From NCBI RefSeq assembly GCF_025642155.1, contig NZ_CP106798.1, forward strand, positions 5,580,001-5,644,000: a stretch of DNA of 64,000 nucleotides. Reading direction: 5' to 3'. The notes beneath the pieces were generated by a model. It was not told the DNA's origin. It searched no databases and was given only the letters and a program-made list of their open reading frames with translations. Shown piece by piece: positions 8,114 through 18,103 of this stretch. Source of the DNA: Streptomyces sp. HUAS 15-9 (GTDB taxonomy: Bacteria > Actinomycetota > Actinomycetes > Streptomycetales > Streptomycetaceae). Made by a program: the position numbers and the translations under genes. The stretch's first letter is position 1. Every line of letters starts with the position of its first letter.

Positions 8114-10426
8114 ATGGGGCGAGCGGAAGAACGAAGAGCGCGACAGCGCGGTGGCGGTGGCCACCGGGCGGCGCCCAGGCGCCGCTCGTCGGGTGGGGCG
8201 GCTGCCGGGTCCACCGGCCCGGGCAAGCCCGCCAAGGGCCGCATACGCAGACTGTTCACCTGGAAGAAGATCCTCGGCACGTTCCTCGGCCTCTGCCTGC
8301 TGTGCATCGGGTCCTTCGTCGTGCTGTACCTGGTGGTCGACGTGCCCGAGGGCAACAAGGCGGCGCAGCGCCAGAGCAACATCTACAAGTACAGCGACGG
8401 CAAGATCCTGGCCCGCAAGGGCACGGTAAACCGCGAGATCGTCGACCTCGCCAAGGTCCCGAAGAAGGTCCAGCTGACCTTCGTGGCGGCCGAGAACAAG
8501 TCCTTCTACAAGGACGTCGGCGTCGACTTCCGGGGCACCGCCCGCGGTCTGATCAACACGCTCTCCGGCAGGGGCAAGCAGGGTGGTTCGACGATCACCC
8601 AGCAGTACGTCAAGAACTACTACCTCAACCAGGACCAGACCGTCACGCGCAAGCTGAAGGAACTGGTCATCTCGCTGAAGGTGGACCGCCAGAAGTCCAA
8701 GGACGACATCCTCGCGGGCTACATCAACACCAGCTACTACGGCCGCAACGCCTACGGCATCCAGGCCGCCGCGCAGGCCTACTACGGGATCGACGCCGAG
8801 AAACTGAACGTTGAACAGGGCGCGTATCTCGCCGCGCTGCTGCAGGCGCCGAGCCAGTACGACTGGGCCGTCGCCTCGGAGACCAGTAAGAAACTGGTGA
8901 CGAACCGCTGGAACTACGTCCTGGACAACATGGTCGAGGAGGGCTGGCTGCCCAAGGCCGAGCGCGACACCATGACGTTCCCGAAGCCCAAGGCGCCCAA
9001 GGGCGCGCCCGGTCTGGACGGGCAGAAGGGCTATCTGGTCGAACTCGCCAACCAGCAGCTCGAGCAGCAGCTGATGGACAGGGACGGCCTGACGCAGTCC
9101 CAGGCGGAGAACGCGGTCGTGGACCAGGGCTGGACCATCACCCTGAACATCGACCGGAAGAAGCAGGCCGCGCTGGAGAAGGCCGTCAAGTCGCAGCTGA
9201 CAAGCAAGCTCGACCCCAAGAAGCGCAAGGTCGACCGGAACGTCCAGGCCGGCGCCGTCTCGGTCGACCCCAAGACGGGCCACATCGTCGCCCTGTACGG
9301 CGGCGTGGACTACTACAAGCACTACTACAGCAACGCGACCCGCCGGGACTACCAGCCCGCCTCGACGTTCAAGCCGCTGATCCTGGCCGCCGCGCTGGAG
9401 AACCAGGCCAAGACGCAGAACGGCACGGCGATCACCGCGAGCACGAAGTACGACGGCACCAGCCGCCGCCCGGTCGTGGACCAGGGCACCAAGGTCGGCT
9501 TCGCCCCGCCCAACGAGGACGACCACAACTACGGCCCCATCACCGTCCAGACGGCCATGAACCAGTCCGTCAACTCGGTCTTCGCGCAGATGGGCGTCGA
9601 CGTGGGCATGGACAAGGTGATGAGCACCGCCAAGACGCTGGGCATGGACACCAAGGGCATGCAGGCGGTACCCGCGCAGACCCTGGGCTCCATGGGCGCC
9701 AGCCCGCTGGAGATGGCCGGCATCTACGCCACCTTCGACAACCACGGCGCGAAGGTGACGCCGTCGATCATCAAGTCCGCGGAGAGCAAGAGCCGTACGG
9801 TCGAGATGCCCGACCCGATCGGCGGCTCGGTGATCACGCGCACCGCCGCCGACACGGTGACCTCGGTGCTGACCGGCGTGGTCGACGACGGTACGGCCCG
9901 TGAGTCGGTGGCCGGCAACCCGCTGCGCAACGGCCAGCAGGTGGCGGGCAAGACGGGTACGTCGGACAAGAACAGGTCCGCCTGGTTCACCGGCTACACA
10001 CCCGACCTGGTCACCTCGGTGGGCCTGTTCGGCGAGGATCCCAAGCCCCCCAACCGCCATGTCCCGCTGTACGGGGCAGGCGGCGAGCCGCGCGTCAACG
10101 GCGGTGGTTACCCGGCGAAGATCTGGGCGGCCTACACCTTCGGCGTCACGGACAGGGTCAAGTTCGACCTGAACACCACCCAGGGCGCGGCCGTCGAGCC
10201 GACCGACACGCCGACCTGGTCGTCGTCGCCGACCAAGACCCCGTCCCAGTCGCCGACCTCCCAGTCGCCGAGCCCGTCCGACACGCCGACGCAGTCGCCG
10301 ACCCAGACCCCGACCACCCAGCCGCCGACCCAGACCCCGACGACCAGGCCGCCGACGACGACTCCGCCGGTCACACCGACGGGTGACATCACCGACAACC
10401 CGCTCAACCCGGCCGACCAGCAGTGA
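8114..10426 (+). CDS. class A penicillin-binding protein (transglycosylase/transpeptidase)
   Basis: 770 residues. A basic cytoplasmic N-terminus and one membrane helix (about 56-78) are followed by a GT51 transglycosylase domain with the catalytic Glu at 127. The usual EDxxFxxHxG block reads ENKSFYKDVG, so the conserved His is Asp; GGSTITQQ is intact. The transpeptidase has S417-T-F-K, S485-V-N and K613-T-G-T. The last ~70 residues are a Pro/Thr/Ser-rich tail. It polymerises and cross-links peptidoglycan outside the membrane. It is monocistronic, with a strong hairpin just downstream. Confidence 0.95.
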   Translation: MGRAEERRARQRGGGGHRAAPRRRSSGGAAAGSTGPGKPAKGRIRRLFTWKKILGTFLGLCLLCIGSFVVLYLVVDVPEGNKAAQRQSNIYKYSDGKILARKGTVNREIVDLAKVPKKVQLTFVAAENKSFYKDVGVDFRGTARGLINTLSGRGKQGGSTITQQYVKNYYLNQDQTVTRKLKELVISLKVDRQKSKDDILAGYINTSYYGRNAYGIQAAAQAYYGIDAEKLNVEQGAYLAALLQAPSQYDWAVASETSKKLVTNRWNYVLDNMVEEGWLPKAERDTMTFPKPKAPKGAPGLDGQKGYLVELANQQLEQQLMDRDGLTQSQAENAVVDQGWTITLNIDRKKQAALEKAVKSQLTSKLDPKKRKVDRNVQAGAVSVDPKTGHIVALYGGVDYYKHYYSNATRRDYQPASTFKPLILAAALENQAKTQNGTAITASTKYDGTSRRPVVDQGTKVGFAPPNEDDHNYGPITVQTAMNQSVNSVFAQMGVDVGMDKVMSTAKTLGMDTKGMQAVPAQTLGSMGASPLEMAGIYATFDNHGAKVTPSIIKSAESKSRTVEMPDPIGGSVITRTAADTVTSVLTGVVDDGTARESVAGNPLRNGQQVAGKTGTSDKNRSAWFTGYTPDLVTSVGLFGEDPKPPNRHVPLYGAGGEPRVNGGGYPAKIWAAYTFGVTDRVKFDLNTTQGAAVEPTDTPTWSSSPTKTPSQSPTSQSPSPSDTPTQSPTQTPTTQPPTQTPTTRPPTTTPPVTPTGDITDNPLNPADQQ

Positions 10427-10436
10427 CGCCATGACA

Positions 10437-10475
10437 GCGCGGAGGGCGCCCGGACAGTCCGGGCGCCCTCCGCGC
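10437..10475. terminator. strong hairpin terminator after the PBP gene
   Basis: A perfect 17-bp stem (10437-10453 with 10459-10475) surrounds a 5-base loop, ACAGT. It begins 10 bases after the PBP stop and lies before the convergent phosphatase gene, so it may stop transcription from both sides. Confidence 0.85.
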
Positions 10476-10516
10476 CGTGTCGGCCTGCTCGGCCCCGCGA
10501 CGGCCGCGAACCGGGC

Positions 10517-12619
10517 CTAACCGCGGTTCAGTTCGAACCAGACGACCTTGCCGGTGCTCAGCCGGGTCGCGCCCCACCGCCTGGCCAGTCGGTTCACCAG
10601 ATACAGCCCGCGTCCGCCCTCGTCCGTCGCGCGCGCCTGCCGCAGCCGCGGCAGCTGCGGCACGTCGTCGCCGACCTCGCAGCGCAGCACGTCGGTGCGC
10701 AGTAGCCGGAGGGTGACCGGACGGGACGCGTAGCGCACGGCGTTGGTGACGACCTCGCTCACCAGCAGCTCCACCGAGTCGGTGAGGTCCTCCAGACCCC
10801 AGCGGGCGAGCGCGCGCCGGGCCAGCCGGCGGGCCCGGCCGGGGGCTGCGTCCTCCGGCTCCAGGAACCAGTACGCCACGTCGCTCGGCGCGATCCCGTC
10901 GAAGCGGGCGGCGAGCAGCGCGATGTCGTCGTCCCGGTCGCCCGGACCGAGCATGTCGAGCACCTCGTCGCACAGGGCCTCGAGGGGCGGAGGATGGTCG
11001 GGACCGGTCAGCTGGGCGGTCGCCGCCAGCTTCTCGCGCAGCTGCTCTATGCCGGTCCACACGTCCCGCAGCCGGGACTCGACCAGACCGTCGGTGTAGA
11101 GGAGCAGCGTGGCCCCGGCGGGCGCGTCCAGCTCCACGGCCTCGAAGTCGACCCCGCCCACGCCGATCGGCGCGCCCGGCGGCACCCGCAGCACCTCGGC
11201 CCGCCCGCCCAGGTGCAGCAGCACCGGCGGAGGATGGCCGGCGTTGGCGATGGTGATGCGGTGCGAGACCGGGTCGTACACGGCGTACAGACAGGTCGCC
11301 ATCCGGTCGCTGCCCAGGCGCTGGGCCTGTTCGTCGAGGTGGTGCAGCACCTCCTGCGGCGGCAGGTCGAGCCCGGCCAGGGTCTGCGCGGTGGTACGCA
11401 GCTGGCCCATGATCGCGGCAGACGTCATGGAGTGGCCCATGACGTCCCCGACGACCAGCGCGACCCGGCTGCCGGGTAGCGGGATGGCGTCGTACCAGTC
11501 GCCGCCGACCCGGGCCGTCTCGGCCGCAGGGAGATAGCGGGAGGCCAGCCGGACGCCCGTCGGGCGCGGCAGGGTCTCCGGGAGCATGGTGCGCTGCAGC
11601 TCGTCGGCGATGTAGGCCTCGCGGCCGTACAGCACCGCCTTGTCGATGCCCAGGGCGCTGTGCGTGGCCAGCTGGGCGGCGACCAGCAGGTCGTCGGCCT
11701 CGAAGGCCGGGCGCTCCGGGCGGCGCAGGAAGAGCGCGGCACCGATGACCCGGCGGCGGCCGCGCAGCGGGGCGAGGATCGCGTGCTGGCCGTCGGGGAC
11801 GACCGACTCGCCGCTCTCGCCCAGGAGTTCGGGCAGTGCGGCGCGGGCGGCGGGCGCGTCCGCGAACACGGGACGTACCCCGCGCAGCACCTCGTTCAGC
11901 GCGCCGCCCGGCCGCACCTCGCACAGCTCGGCGGTCAGCGAGGACAGCTCCGACAGTCCCGTCAGCTCCGACGGCTCGGGCTCCGGGGGCTGCACGGGCA
12001 GGAAGCCGCCCTCGGTGTCACGTTCCTCCGGAATCCGGTCCGTGCGCCGCAGCCGCAGCACGACGGGTCCCGTGGGCCGCTCGTCGCCCACCGGCAGCGG
12101 GTCGCGCAGATAGACGAGGATGGCGTCCGAGAAGGTCGGCACAGTGGCCCGGCACAGGCCCATCACGATCTCGTCGAGGTCGATACCGCGGGCGATCCGC
12201 CGGGTCGCGGCGCCCACGAACCGCAGCCGGTCCCCGTCCCGCCGCATCGGCATCGGCCGCCCGGGCGGCAGCCCCCGCCCGGTACGGCGGTCCTGGCCAC
12301 CGGTGGCGTGCTCCTGCTCGGCGCCGGGCTGCGGCGGAATGCCCTCCGGCGTGGGACGCGGGCGGTGCGTATCGGTCTCGGCGGCGGCCGGCTGCGAGTG
12401 CTCGGGGCGATTGACTGGGGGCTCCTTCCCCTTGCCGCAGGGCGCGGTCGTACCGGGCGAAGAGGGCGTCTCGCCGGTGCGGGCCTGCGCGGGTAAGGCG
12501 GTGGCGCCGAGCGGCTTCGGGGAACGCAGGAGCGCCCCGCGGGGCTCCGCGGGGTCGACGCCCGGCTGGGGGCGGTCGTAGGAGGGGGTGGGGTGCTCCG
12601 TCACGCGTTTCGAATCCAT
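10517..12619 (-). CDS. GAF-PP2C(SpoIIE)-HATPase regulatory phosphatase
   Basis: 700 residues. Residues 1-125 are Pro-rich and disordered. Residues ~130-345 form a GAF-like sensor. The SpoIIE/RsbU phosphatase follows with GGDWYDAIPLPGS and VVGDVMGHS metal-binding motifs, then an HATPase/RsbW-type domain with ELLVSEVVTNAVRYA and GGRGLYLVNRLA. Such fusions dephosphorylate anti-anti-sigma factors while the HATPase module can bind or phosphorylate partners, switching sigma-factor activity. No sigma or anti-sigma gene is adjacent. The start is the first in a Pro-rich stretch and may be later. Confidence 0.88.
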   Translation of the reverse strand: MDSKRVTEHPTPSYDRPQPGVDPAEPRGALLRSPKPLGATALPAQARTGETPSSPGTTAPCGKGKEPPVNRPEHSQPAAAETDTHRPRPTPEGIPPQPGAEQEHATGGQDRRTGRGLPPGRPMPMRRDGDRLRFVGAATRRIARGIDLDEIVMGLCRATVPTFSDAILVYLRDPLPVGDERPTGPVVLRLRRTDRIPEERDTEGGFLPVQPPEPEPSELTGLSELSSLTAELCEVRPGGALNEVLRGVRPVFADAPAARAALPELLGESGESVVPDGQHAILAPLRGRRRVIGAALFLRRPERPAFEADDLLVAAQLATHSALGIDKAVLYGREAYIADELQRTMLPETLPRPTGVRLASRYLPAAETARVGGDWYDAIPLPGSRVALVVGDVMGHSMTSAAIMGQLRTTAQTLAGLDLPPQEVLHHLDEQAQRLGSDRMATCLYAVYDPVSHRITIANAGHPPPVLLHLGGRAEVLRVPPGAPIGVGGVDFEAVELDAPAGATLLLYTDGLVESRLRDVWTGIEQLREKLAATAQLTGPDHPPPLEALCDEVLDMLGPGDRDDDIALLAARFDGIAPSDVAYWFLEPEDAAPGRARRLARRALARWGLEDLTDSVELLVSEVVTNAVRYASRPVTLRLLRTDVLRCEVGDDVPQLPRLRQARATDEGGRGLYLVNRLARRWGATRLSTGKVVWFELNRG

Positions 12620-12899
12620 CCGTCCGGGGCTGCGCGCCGCGCGCGCAGTTCGTCCCGCAGAAATCCCGATACCCGGAATACGTGCCCCGGGAACGGAATT
12701 CCCGCGTGGTCAGGAGTTGTTCCTGTGCAACCGGCGAACCTTCTCGGGCCCGTGCCGGTGTTGCCCTCGTACCCCTCGCTCACGTCCTGCCGCCCCTCGG
12801 TGACGTTCGGTCAAGCCCGGCACATGTTCCGGGAGTTACTGCTGCGCACCCTTGCGGAGGACGATCCTACGGTTGTGGACCGGGGGCGCATCAAGGGTC

Positions 12900-13601
12900 T
12901 CATGAGGACACATGCGCCGGCATACGGTCCCAGTCCTCCGGAAGTGAAGGTACAGCCCACGACGGATCCGGGCGCCAGTGCTGCCAGCCTTCCGAGAACG
13001 GCGGCCCCCAGGAGCGGATCACGTCCACCACGGCCTGCCCCGCCTCCCGCACCTGCCCGGCCAGCCGGGCGTCCATCAGCCCGTCCCGCTGGGCCTGCGC
13101 GAACTCGTCCTCGTCACGCCAGTGCCAACTGCGGTCCGGGTGAACGGAGATGTCCAGAAAATGGTCCTCGGAGTCCACTCCGCCGTCCCAACGGGCCAGC
13201 GGCTGCTCAAGATTGACGTACCAGTTCTTGAAATGCCAGCCCGGCTCCCAGAACAGCCACACCGACCAGGGTTCGCCGGGCCGGGCCAGCTTCAGCACTC
13301 CCGTGCCGAACCAGCGGCCGACTTCCACGGTACGCGGCTTGGTGTACCGGGACTCCAGCGGCTCCACGTGCACCGGCGTACCGTCGGCGAGCACCGGCTT
13401 CATGCACTCGGTGCCCGGCGCCATCCACACGGCGAGCAGGTCCGCGTCGTCCCGGACGACGGTGACGGGGCGTGCGATGTGGAAGCGCTCGCCTGCGTTC
13501 TCCCGGTACCGCCACAGGATGTGACTGCCGGGCGCCCAGTAGCCCGCCGAGCCGCCCGCTTCCGCACGCTCCATGCGTCTCACCGCTCCGCCGTCTGCCA
13601 T
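12900..13601 (-). CDS. DUF402 family protein
   Basis: 233 residues. The core RARPGEPWSVWLFWEPGWHFKNWYVNLEQPL region and DFLDISVHPDRSWHWRDEDEF-type acidic motif (in the sequence HFLDISVHPD) are those of DUF402, the family of the fosfomycin-biosynthesis hydrolase FomD and of tRNA/nucleotide phosphodiesterases. A nucleoside-phosphate hydrolase activity is inferred only from the family. It stands alone: about 280 bases separate it from the phosphatase gene downstream, which starts at 12619, and 84 bases from fumC. Confidence 0.75.
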   Translation of the reverse strand: MADGGAVRRMERAEAGGSAGYWAPGSHILWRYRENAGERFHIARPVTVVRDDADLLAVWMAPGTECMKPVLADGTPVHVEPLESRYTKPRTVEVGRWFGTGVLKLARPGEPWSVWLFWEPGWHFKNWYVNLEQPLARWDGGVDSEDHFLDISVHPDRSWHWRDEDEFAQAQRDGLMDARLAGQVREAGQAVVDVIRSWGPPFSEGWQHWRPDPSWAVPSLPEDWDRMPAHVSS

Positions 13602-13685
13602 GCACAGATATTAGGTGCCGTAGGCATACGACGCTGCGGTACGCGTCACGGTTCTGGCCCGGCGGGGCCAATGGTCCGCCGGTCG

Positions 13686-15071
13686 TCACGGACGCGTCAT
13701 ACGCAGGACATCCAGCGCCTCGTCGAGCTGCTCCAGGGTGAGCTCGCCGCGCTCCACGTACCCGCTCTCCAGCACCACTTGGCGGATGGTCTTCCGTGCC
13801 GCGAGGGCCTTCTTGGCGACCTTCGCGGCTTCCTCGTACCCGATGTACTTGTTCAGCGGGGTGACCACGGAGGGTGACGACTCGGCGTACTCACGGGCCC
13901 GTTCCCGGTCGGCGGTGATCCCGTCGACGGTGCGGTCGGCGAGCAGCCGCGAGACGTTGGCGAGCAGCCGGACCGACTCCAGCACGTTCTTCGCGATGAC
14001 CGGGAGCATCACATTGAGCTCGAAGTTCCCGGAGGCGCCGGCGGTGGCGATGGTCATGTCGTTGCCGACGACCTGAGCGCAGACCATGAGCACGGCCTCC
14101 GGGACGACCGGGTTGACCTTGCCGGGCATGATCGAGGAGCCCGGCTGGAGGTCCGGGAGCCGGATCTCGGCGAGTCCCGTGCGCGGCCCCGACGCCATCC
14201 AGCGCAGATCATTGGCGATCTTCGTGAGTCCGACGGCGATGGTCCGCAACTGCCCGCTGGTCTCCACGATCCCGTCGCGTGCCCCCTGCGCCTCGAAGTG
14301 GTCGCGCGCCTCGGTGAGCGGCAGCCCGGTGGCGTGGGCGACCTCCTCGATCACGGCGGCGGAGAACCCGGGCGGGGTGTTGATACCGGTCCCCACGGCC
14401 GTGCCGCCCAGCGGCAGCTCGGCCAGCCTCGGCAGGGAGGCGTTCAGCCGCTCGATCCCGTACCGCACCTGGGCCGCGTATCCGCCGAACTCCTGGCCCA
14501 GCGTCACGGGCGTGGCGTCCATCAGATGGGTCCGCCCCGACTTCACCACGTCACCGAACTCCGCGGCCTTGCGCTCCAGGGAGCCGGCGAGGTGCTCCAG
14601 GGCCGGGATCAGATCGCGGGTGACGGCGGCGGTGGCGGCGATGTGAATCGACGACGGAAAGACGTCGTTGGACGACTGGGAGGCGTTGACGTGGTCGTTG
14701 GGATGCACGTCCCGGCCGAGCCGCCCACTCGCCAGCGTGGCGATGACCTCGTTGGCGTTCATGTTGGACGAGGTGCCGGACCCCGTCTGGAACACGTCCA
14801 CCGGGAAGTGCTCGTCCCACTTGCCCTCGGCCACCTCCGCGGCCGCGTCCTGGATGGCCTCGGCGACATCCTTGTCGAGCACCCCGAGCCCGGCGTTCAC
14901 CTTCGCCGCGGCCCCCTTGATCCGGGCGAGCGCCTCGATGTGGGCACGCTCGATGCGCTGCCCGGAAACGGGAAAGTTCTCCACGGCACGCTGAGTCTGA
15001 GCCCGCCACTTGGCCCCGACGGGGACACGGACCTCACCCATGGAATCGCGCTCGATGCGGTATTCAGTCAT
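13686..15071 (-). CDS. fumC: class II fumarate hydratase
   Basis: 461 residues, the normal length. It reversibly hydrates fumarate to L-malate in the TCA cycle without an iron-sulfur cluster. The superfamily signature [11 protein letters not shown] is at 311-321; other family blocks are [15 protein letters not shown] (96-110), [12 protein letters not shown] (125-136) and [16 protein letters not shown] (179-194). It lies about 200 bases downstream of the iron-dependent class I fumarase on the same strand, so the two isozymes may be used under different iron or oxidative conditions. Confidence 0.97.
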   Translation of the reverse strand: MTEYRIERDSMGEVRVPVGAKWRAQTQRAVENFPVSGQRIERAHIEALARIKGAAAKVNAGLGVLDKDVAEAIQDAAAEVAEGKWDEHFPVDVFQTGSGTSSNMNANEVIATLASGRLGRDVHPNDHVNASQSSNDVFPSSIHIAATAAVTRDLIPALEHLAGSLERKAAEFGDVVKSGRTHLMDATPVTLGQEFGGYAAQVRYGIERLNASLPRLAELPLGGTAVGTGINTPPGFSAAVIEEVAHATGLPLTEARDHFEAQGARDGIVETSGQLRTIAVGLTKIANDLRWMASGPRTGLAEIRLPDLQPGSSIMPGKVNPVVPEAVLMVCAQVVGNDMTIATAGASGNFELNVMLPVIAKNVLESVRLLANVSRLLADRTVDGITADRERAREYAESSPSVVTPLNKYIGYEEAAKVAKKALAARKTIRQVVLESGYVERGELTLEQLDEALDVLRMTRP

Positions 15072-15169
15072 GCCGGGTACAGCGACGAGGGCGGCATGGA
15101 TGTTCCGTCCCTTGGGCCACCCGGGTGGGCCACCGTGTCGCCTTCAGCACCGCCGACGCTCGGGTTGCA

Positions 15170-15228
15170 GGGGTGGAGCCCCGCGAGGGGTGCAGGCGCG
15201 GAGCCCCTGAGGATGGGACGGGTAGGGG
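15170..15228. repeat. G/C-rich intergenic repeat-like segment after the class I fumarase
   Basis: Alternating blocks GGTGGAGCCCCG, AGGGGTGCAGG and CGGAGCCCCTGA occur just before the hairpin at 15229. From memory, closely similar wording recurs at many Streptomyces gene ends, so this is probably a dispersed intergenic repeat and not unique sequence. Confidence 0.4.
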
Positions 15229-15255
15229 CGGCGGGGGCGAGAACCGCCCCCGCCG
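15229..15255 (-). terminator. terminator of the class I fumarase gene
   Basis: CGGCGGGGGCG (15229-15239) pairs perfectly with CGCCCCCGCCG (15245-15255) around AGAAC. It lies 11 bases beyond the stop codon of the leftward class I fumarase gene and upstream of fumC. Confidence 0.75.
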
Positions 15256-15266
15256 CACCCCACGCG

Positions 15267-16934
15267 CTACGCCAGCCCCGGCCCCCGCACCGGAATCGAC
15301 GTGAACGTCGGCTGAGGAGCCGGGTCCTGGAAGAAGTCGTCGCCCTTGTCGTCGACGACGATGAAAGCCGGGAAGTCCTCCACCTCGATCTTCCAGACCG
15401 CCTCCATGCCGAGCTCCTCGTACTCGACGACCTCGACCTTCTTGATGCAGTCCTGGGCGAGCCGCGCGGCCGGCCCACCGATCGAACCGAGGTAGAAGCC
15501 GCCGTGCGCGGCACACGCGTCCGTGACCTGCTTGCTGCGGTTGCCCTTGGCGAGCATCACCTTGGAACCGCCCGCCGCCTGGAACTGCTCGACGTAGGAG
15601 TCCATGCGCCCGGCCGTGGTCGGACCGAAGGATCCGGAGGCGTAGCCCTCGGGGGTCTTCGCCGGGCCGGCGTAGTACACCGGGTGGTCCTTCAGGTACT
15701 GCGGCATCTCCTCACCCGCGTCCAGCCGCTCCTTGATCTTGGCGTGCGCGATGTCACGCGCCACGACCAGCGGGCCGCTGAGGGACAGCCGCGTCTTGAC
15801 CGGGTACTTGGTCAGCTCGGCCAGGATCTCGTCCATCGGCTGGTTCAGGTCGATGCGGACGACGTCACCCTCGGACTCCAGGTGCTCGTCCGTCGTCTCC
15901 GGCAGGAACCGCGCCGGGTCCGTCTCCAGCTGCTCCAGGAAGACGCCCTCGGCGGTGATCTTCGCGACGGCCTGGCGGTCCGCCGAGCAGGACACGGCGA
16001 TCGCCACCGGGCAGGAGGCACCGTGGCGGGGCAGACGCACCACACGGACGTCGTGGCAGAAGTACTTGCCGCCGAACTGCGCGCCGATACCGATCTTCTG
16101 CGTCAGCTCGAAGACCTTCTCCTCCAGCTCCTTGTCCCGGAACCCGTGCCCGAGCGGCGAGCCCTCGGCCGGGATCTCGTCCAGGTAGTGCGCGGAGGCG
16201 TACTTCGCGGTCTTCAGGGCGTACTCGGCGCTCGTACCACCCACCACGATCGCCAGGTGGTACGGCGGACAGGCGGCCGTACCCAGCGAACGGATCTTCT
16301 CCTCCAGGAACTTCATCATGGAGGCCTCGTTCAGGACCGCCTTCGTCTCCTGGTACAGGAACGACTTGTTGGCGGAGCCGCCGCCCTTCGCCATGAACAG
16401 GAACTTGTACGCGCCGCCGTCGGTCGCGTACAGCTCGATCTGCGCCGGGAGGTTGGAGCCGGTGTTCTTCTCCTCCCACATGGTGAGCGGAGCCATCTGC
16501 GAGTAGCGCAGGTTCAGCCTGGTGTAGGCGTCGTGGATGCCGTGGGACAGCGCCTTCTCGTCCTCACCTTCGGTGAGGACGTTCTGGCCGCGCTTGCCCA
16601 TCACGATCGCCGTGCCGGTGTCCTGGCACATGGGCAGCACACCGGCCGCCGCGATGTTCGCGTTCTTCAGCAGATCAAGGGCGACGAACTTGTCGTTCGC
16701 CGACGCCTCCGGGTCGTCGATGATGCGGCGCAGCTGCGCCAGGTGGGCCGGGCGCAGATAGTGCTGGATGTCGTGGATGGCCTCCTCGGCCAGCTTGCGC
16801 AGTGCCTCCGGCTCCACCTTGAGGAATGTCCGCCCGTCGGCCTCGAAGGTGGAGACACCTTCGGAGGTCACCAGCCGGTACGGGGTGGTGTCCTCTCCCA
16901 GGGGGAGCAGATCGGTGTACGCGAACTCAGGCAT
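15267..16934 (-). CDS. fumB: class I (Fe-S) fumarate hydratase
   Basis: 555 residues, similar to E. coli FumA/FumB in length. Cysteines at 103 (PMCQDTGT), 222 (ACPPYH) and 316 match the three ligands of the oxygen-labile [4Fe-4S] cluster in that family. It interconverts fumarate and malate. Unlike fumC it depends on iron and is damaged by superoxide. A long stem-loop lies in its probable leader at 16997-17064 and a terminator follows it, so it is likely its own transcription unit. Confidence 0.96.
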   Translation of the reverse strand: MPEFAYTDLLPLGEDTTPYRLVTSEGVSTFEADGRTFLKVEPEALRKLAEEAIHDIQHYLRPAHLAQLRRIIDDPEASANDKFVALDLLKNANIAAAGVLPMCQDTGTAIVMGKRGQNVLTEGEDEKALSHGIHDAYTRLNLRYSQMAPLTMWEEKNTGSNLPAQIELYATDGGAYKFLFMAKGGGSANKSFLYQETKAVLNEASMMKFLEEKIRSLGTAACPPYHLAIVVGGTSAEYALKTAKYASAHYLDEIPAEGSPLGHGFRDKELEEKVFELTQKIGIGAQFGGKYFCHDVRVVRLPRHGASCPVAIAVSCSADRQAVAKITAEGVFLEQLETDPARFLPETTDEHLESEGDVVRIDLNQPMDEILAELTKYPVKTRLSLSGPLVVARDIAHAKIKERLDAGEEMPQYLKDHPVYYAGPAKTPEGYASGSFGPTTAGRMDSYVEQFQAAGGSKVMLAKGNRSKQVTDACAAHGGFYLGSIGGPAARLAQDCIKKVEVVEYEELGMEAVWKIEVEDFPAFIVVDDKGDDFFQDPAPQPTFTSIPVRGPGLA

Positions 16935-16996
16935 CTTCGCCCATTCCTCACTCGACAGGCAGCTTTTCCCAGGCGGCTCGCCTCCGGGGCACCTGA

Positions 16997-17064
16997 GCCT
17001 GTGCGCGGAGCCCGACCGTGCTCAGCCCTTCGGGCCTTTGCGCGCTCGGACTCCGCGCACAGGC
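16997..17064 (-). promoter_or_regulatory. large stem-loop in the leader of the class I fumarase gene
   Basis: Arms 16997-17015 and 17046-17064 are inverted repeats of 19 bases with one mismatch (GCCTGTGCGCGGAG and CTCCGCGCACAGGC at their cores). The 30-base loop contains a small GCCC-TTC-GGGC hairpin. It starts 63 bases before the ATG at 16934. A second, shorter GGCCCGTCGGC/GCCGGCGGGCC dyad follows at about 17090-17111. It could be a transcription terminator, an attenuator or an mRNA-stability element. Confidence 0.5.
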
Positions 17065-17227
17065 GCGCCCCTTCGGCTCACTCGCCTGTGGCCCGTCGGC
17101 GCCGGCGGGCCTCACCAGCGTAGAACCTGCCGTCGGCGCGGAACCTGTGAGGTAAGGCTCAGTGCGCGACGCGCGGGGTTGTCCACACCCCTAGTCGCGA
17201 TCTATCGCGTTTCGGTACGCTGCTGCC

Positions 17228-17929
17228 GTGGACCTTCAGAAGCACGCCCAGCAGGAGCGCACGGCGCCTCCCGTCGCCGAACTGCGCGCCTCGGACGCCG
17301 ACCGTGACCGCATCGCCGACATCCTGCGCGACGCCCTCGCCGAGGGGCGCCTGACCGCCGACGAGCACGCCGAGCGCGTGGAGGGGGTGCTGAACGCCAA
17401 GACGGTGGGTGAGCTGGAGGTCTTCATCCGGGACCTGCCCGCCGCCCACGAGCGTCCGGCCGCCCCGGCCTACACGCCCGTGCCGCCCCGCCCCGCGCCG
17501 GGCGAGATACCCGCCGAGGCCGACGCCAACGTTGTCGCCGTGTTCAGCAGCGCCATGCGCCGGGGGCGCTGGCGCGCCGGGCGCCGTCTGCACGCGTACG
17601 CGGTCTTCGGCACCGTCGAGATCGACCTCAGCGAAGCGATCTTCGAGTACCAGCATGTCGTGATCAAGGCGGTCTCGGTCTTCGGCGACGTCCAGATCCG
17701 CGTGCCGGAGAACGTGTCGCTGCGCGGCACCGGCGGTGGTGTCCTCGGCAACTTCGAGGTCTCCCCGCTGGATTCGGTCGAGTCCGAGGCTCCCGTGGTC
17801 TATGTGGACGGGTGGGCCGTACTGGGCAATGTCGAGGCGCGGCCGAAGCGCGGCAAGCTCGTCGCGGACATCCTCGACCGTGTTCAGGGCAAGGTCGACA
17901 GGACGTTGCGCAAACATCTCGATCGTTGA
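17228..17929 (+). CDS. DUF1707 protein with LiaF-like C-terminal domain
   Basis: 233 residues. The N-terminal LRASDADRDRIADILRDALAEGRL block, followed by EHAERVEGVLNAKTVGEL, is the DUF1707 (SHOCT-like) domain common in actinobacteria. After a Pro-rich linker, residues ~115-215 form a beta-rich repeat (FGTVEIDLSEA, FGDVQIRVPENV, LGNVEARPKRGK) like the LiaF/DUF2154 envelope-stress domain. There is no clear membrane helix. GTG 17228 is only 6 bases after a TACGCT -10-like hexamer, suggesting a leaderless mRNA. Confidence 0.82.
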   Translation: MDLQKHAQQERTAPPVAELRASDADRDRIADILRDALAEGRLTADEHAERVEGVLNAKTVGELEVFIRDLPAAHERPAAPAYTPVPPRPAPGEIPAEADANVVAVFSSAMRRGRWRAGRRLHAYAVFGTVEIDLSEAIFEYQHVVIKAVSVFGDVQIRVPENVSLRGTGGGVLGNFEVSPLDSVESEAPVVYVDGWAVLGNVEARPKRGKLVADILDRVQGKVDRTLRKHLDR

Positions 17930-18103
17930 CGGTTGTGAATCGGGCCGGAAACGGAAGGAATCGGTCCTCCTGCGGACGGCGCACAGGGTCGTGAACAAGC
18001 CGCCGCGCGCCTGCGGTTCGGAACGCAGTGCATAGGCTCGCGTACAGCGGGTAGGGCTTGCAGCATCGTCTCTCGCTCGCGAAGCCGTCGTCAGGAGTAG
18101 ACC

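Noticed and set aside
8048..10432. 794-residue minus-strand ORF opposite the penicillin-binding protein
   Set aside because: No recognisable domain, and the PBP motifs lie on the plus strand.
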